Positions 35,461-37,166 of a stretch of 37,166 nucleotides of DNA are shown here, one piece after another (positions within the stretch are counted from its first letter, which is position 1; every line of letters starts with the position of its first letter). Origin of the DNA: Rhodocyclales bacterium (GTDB taxonomy: Bacteria; Pseudomonadota; Gammaproteobacteria; Burkholderiales; Rhodocyclaceae); assembly GCA_003105015.1 (NCBI GenBank), contig PQAF01000036.1:85815-122980 (forward strand), in the 5' to 3' direction. The notes beneath the pieces are model-generated. The model had not been told where the DNA came from and did no database searches. It saw nothing but the letters and a program-made list of their open reading frames with translations. The translations under genes and the position numbers were made by a program.

Positions 35461-37166
35461 ATGGCTGCAGCAGGGAATGTCGTCGGAAAAGTCGCGGTTG
35501 TTCAGGGGCAGGCTTTCGCCCGGGCCAAGGATGGCACCCAGCGCCCGCTCAAGGTGGGCGATGTCGTCTATGAAAACGAAGTCATCGTCACCGCCGAGAA
35601 CAGCCGCGTCGAACTCGAGTTCGATTCCGGCAAGCTCTTCCTGCTGCGCGCCAACGAAACCGCCACCCTCGACAGCGCCGTCGTCGGCAGCGAACTGCCG
35701 GAGAGCCGCAACGCCGCCCTGCTCGACCGCGTCGGCGAGCTTGCCGAGATCACCCGCGCCATCGCCGAAGGCAGCAGCCTCGACCAGCTGCTCGAAGAGA
35801 CTGCCGCCGGCCTGACGGGCGATGGCGACAGCGGCGGCCACAGCCTGGTCCACCTGCTGCGCGTCGCCGAGGCGATCGATTCCGCCGGCAACGACTTCCA
35901 GCGCAACTTAAGCATTCCGGACACCGCCGGTTTCAACCTGCCGCCATCCGGCAGCCCGCCTGAAGCTGCACCGCCTGCCGCGCCGGCTGCAGCCACACCC
36001 CCCGCGCCGGTCACCGCACCGCCCGTCCCCACCATCACCCTGGATGCGAACATCACCGCCGACGACGTCATCAACGCCGCCGAGGCCGCCGGCACGGTGG
36101 CCGTCACCGGCACCGTCGGCGGCGATGCCCAGGTCGGCGATACCGTCACCCTCACCGTCAACGGCGCCACCTACACCGGCGCCGTCCTGCCCGGACTGAC
36201 TTTCAGCATCAATGTGAATGGCGCCGATCTGGCCGCCGACACCGGCATCAGCGCCTCGGTCACCACCACCGACGCGGCCGGCAACGCCGCCACCGCCTCC
36301 GATACCGAGTCCTACGCCGTCGATACCAGCGCGCCTGCGGTCGGCGCCGGCCAGAGCTTCAGCTACGTCGAGAACCAGGCCGCCGACACCATCGTCGGCA
36401 CGGTCGGCGCCAGCAGCGCCGACAGCCTCACCGGCTTCCGCTTCGCCGCCACCGGCACCGACACCAGCGCCGACGGCCATTACCGGATCGACGTCGCCGG
36501 CAACATCCGCCTCACCGCCAGCGGCGCCGCCGCAGGCGTGGCGCAGAACGATTTCGAGACCGCGCCGAACGGTTTCACCTACGCCATCCAGGCGCGCGAC
36601 GCTGCCGGCAACTGGTCGGCCGCCGAGAATGTCGCCCTCAACGTCGCCAACCTCAACGAAGCGCCGATCCTCTCGGCAACGGCTGCCAATCCCGCCTTCA
36701 TGGAAGCTGCCGGACAGAACACGCAGGCGCCCGCGGTGGCGGTGTTCGGCGGCGCGGCGGTCAGCGCGTCCGATGCCGGACAGCTGATCACCGGCCTCTC
36801 ATTCACCGTCTCCGGCATCCAGGACGGTGCCGGCGAGCGCATCGTCGTCGACGGCCGCACCATCACCCTGGGTGCCAGCAGCAGCGGCACCACCGTCACC
36901 AACGCCATGGCCTACACGGTGACGATCGCCGGCGGCACGGCGACGGTCACCCTCGCCAAACCCGCCGGCGTGAGCGAAGCAGCCATGCAGGCGCTGGTCA
37001 ACGGCATCACCTACCAGGACACCCTCCGCGACACGCCGACCGCGGGCGACCGCGTGTTCACCCTGACCCAGATCACCGACAACGGCGCCGGCAACAACGT
37101 CTCGGCACCCGGCATCGCGTCCACCGTCACGGTGACGCCGACGAACGATGCGCCGGTGCTGGACCT
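35461..37166 (+). CDS. lapA: Giant LapA-like adhesin with retention module (5' part, runs off the window)
   Basis: 568 codons are visible and the frame stays open to the edge. Residues 1-150 form the retention module ([36 protein letters not shown]), which plugs the outer-membrane channel and holds the adhesin at the surface. TAAG at residues 114-117 matches the LapG protease cleavage site known in LapA-type adhesins. A Pro/Ala linker (about 161-190) leads to an Ig-like/cadherin-like repeat region ([31 protein letters not shown]; then [10 protein letters not shown] and TNDAPVLD). The ATG has GGGAG at a good distance. It is the substrate of the upstream type I system. c-di-GMP control through LapD/LapG is expected, but those genes are not in view. 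Confidence 0.9.
   Translation, partial: MAAAGNVVGKVAVVQGQAFARAKDGTQRPLKVGDVVYENEVIVTAENSRVELEFDSGKLFLLRANETATLDSAVVGSELPESRNAALLDRVGELAEITRAIAEGSSLDQLLEETAAGLTGDGDSGGHSLVHLLRVAEAIDSAGNDFQRNLSIPDTAGFNLPPSGSPPEAAPPAAPAAATPPAPVTAPPVPTITLDANITADDVINAAEAAGTVAVTGTVGGDAQVGDTVTLTVNGATYTGAVLPGLTFSINVNGADLAADTGISASVTTTDAAGNAATASDTESYAVDTSAPAVGAGQSFSYVENQAADTIVGTVGASSADSLTGFRFAATGTDTSADGHYRIDVAGNIRLTASGAAAGVAQNDFETAPNGFTYAIQARDAAGNWSAAENVALNVANLNEAPILSATAANPAFMEAAGQNTQAPAVAVFGGAAVSASDAGQLITGLSFTVSGIQDGAGERIVVDGRTITLGASSSGTTVTNAMAYTVTIAGGTATVTLAKPAGVSEAAMQALVNGITYQDTLRDTPTAGDRVFTLTQITDNGAGNNVSAPGIASTVTVTPTNDAPVLD

Overview
The window looks like a chromosomal segment of a GC-rich, motile Betaproteobacterium (Rhodocyclales/Burkholderiales-like). 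The evidence is the FlhDC master regulator pair, a MotAB/chemotaxis block, a CzcCBA metal-efflux locus and a LapBC-type adhesin secretion locus. No rRNA, tRNA or CRISPR array was seen. This is an inference from gene content; no taxonomic marker gene is present.

Region 1 (1-8.3 kb, minus strand) is flagellar and c-di-GMP regulation: partial cheR, a stand-alone Hpt protein, motB, motA, flhC, flhD, a REC-GGDEF-EAL protein and an HDOD-(degenerate REC)-GGDEF protein. Four sites with sigma-28 (FliA) architecture, all with an 11-nt gap between the two octamers, lie upstream of motA, flhD and both c-di-GMP genes. This suggests that the c-di-GMP enzymes are late flagellar genes. A 35-bp dyad with TAGGAAA half-sites sits in the flhDC leader.

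Region 2 (8.3-10.6 kb) holds a zinc-ribbon Nudix hydrolase, a TonB-type protein, an HNH nuclease, a terminator and a 330-bp non-coding stretch with three direct repeats that look like an insertion-sequence end.

Region 3 (10.6-22.1 kb) is a heavy-metal resistance locus. A plus-strand MerR/CadR-like regulator faces a long minus-strand gene run, with a 19-bp-spaced MerR-type promoter/operator between them. The run is: Met-rich periplasmic protein, P1B-type ATPase, transglutaminase-like protein, CzcI-like protein, czcC, czcB, czcA, lipoprotein, PII-like protein, second related lipoprotein. The first half exports metal across the inner membrane and the Czc half across the envelope. The PII-like, transglutaminase-like and paired lipoprotein genes are the less explained parts.

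Region 4 (22.1-28.8 kb) is a less GC-rich mobile block: a tightly overlapping operon of three different tyrosine recombinases and a small helix-turn-helix/coiled-coil protein. This matches the ginABCD core of GInt genomic islands. A small CHC2-primase-like gene without zinc ligands precedes it, behind a good sigma-70 promoter. It appears to carry almost no cargo.

Region 5 (28.8-37.2 kb, plus strand) holds a YgiQ-family radical SAM protein, then a type I secretion ABC transporter and membrane fusion protein of the LapBC type, a LuxR-type regulator with a degenerate receiver, and the start of a giant LapA-like adhesin with a TAAG LapG-type cleavage motif. The adhesin runs off the right edge.
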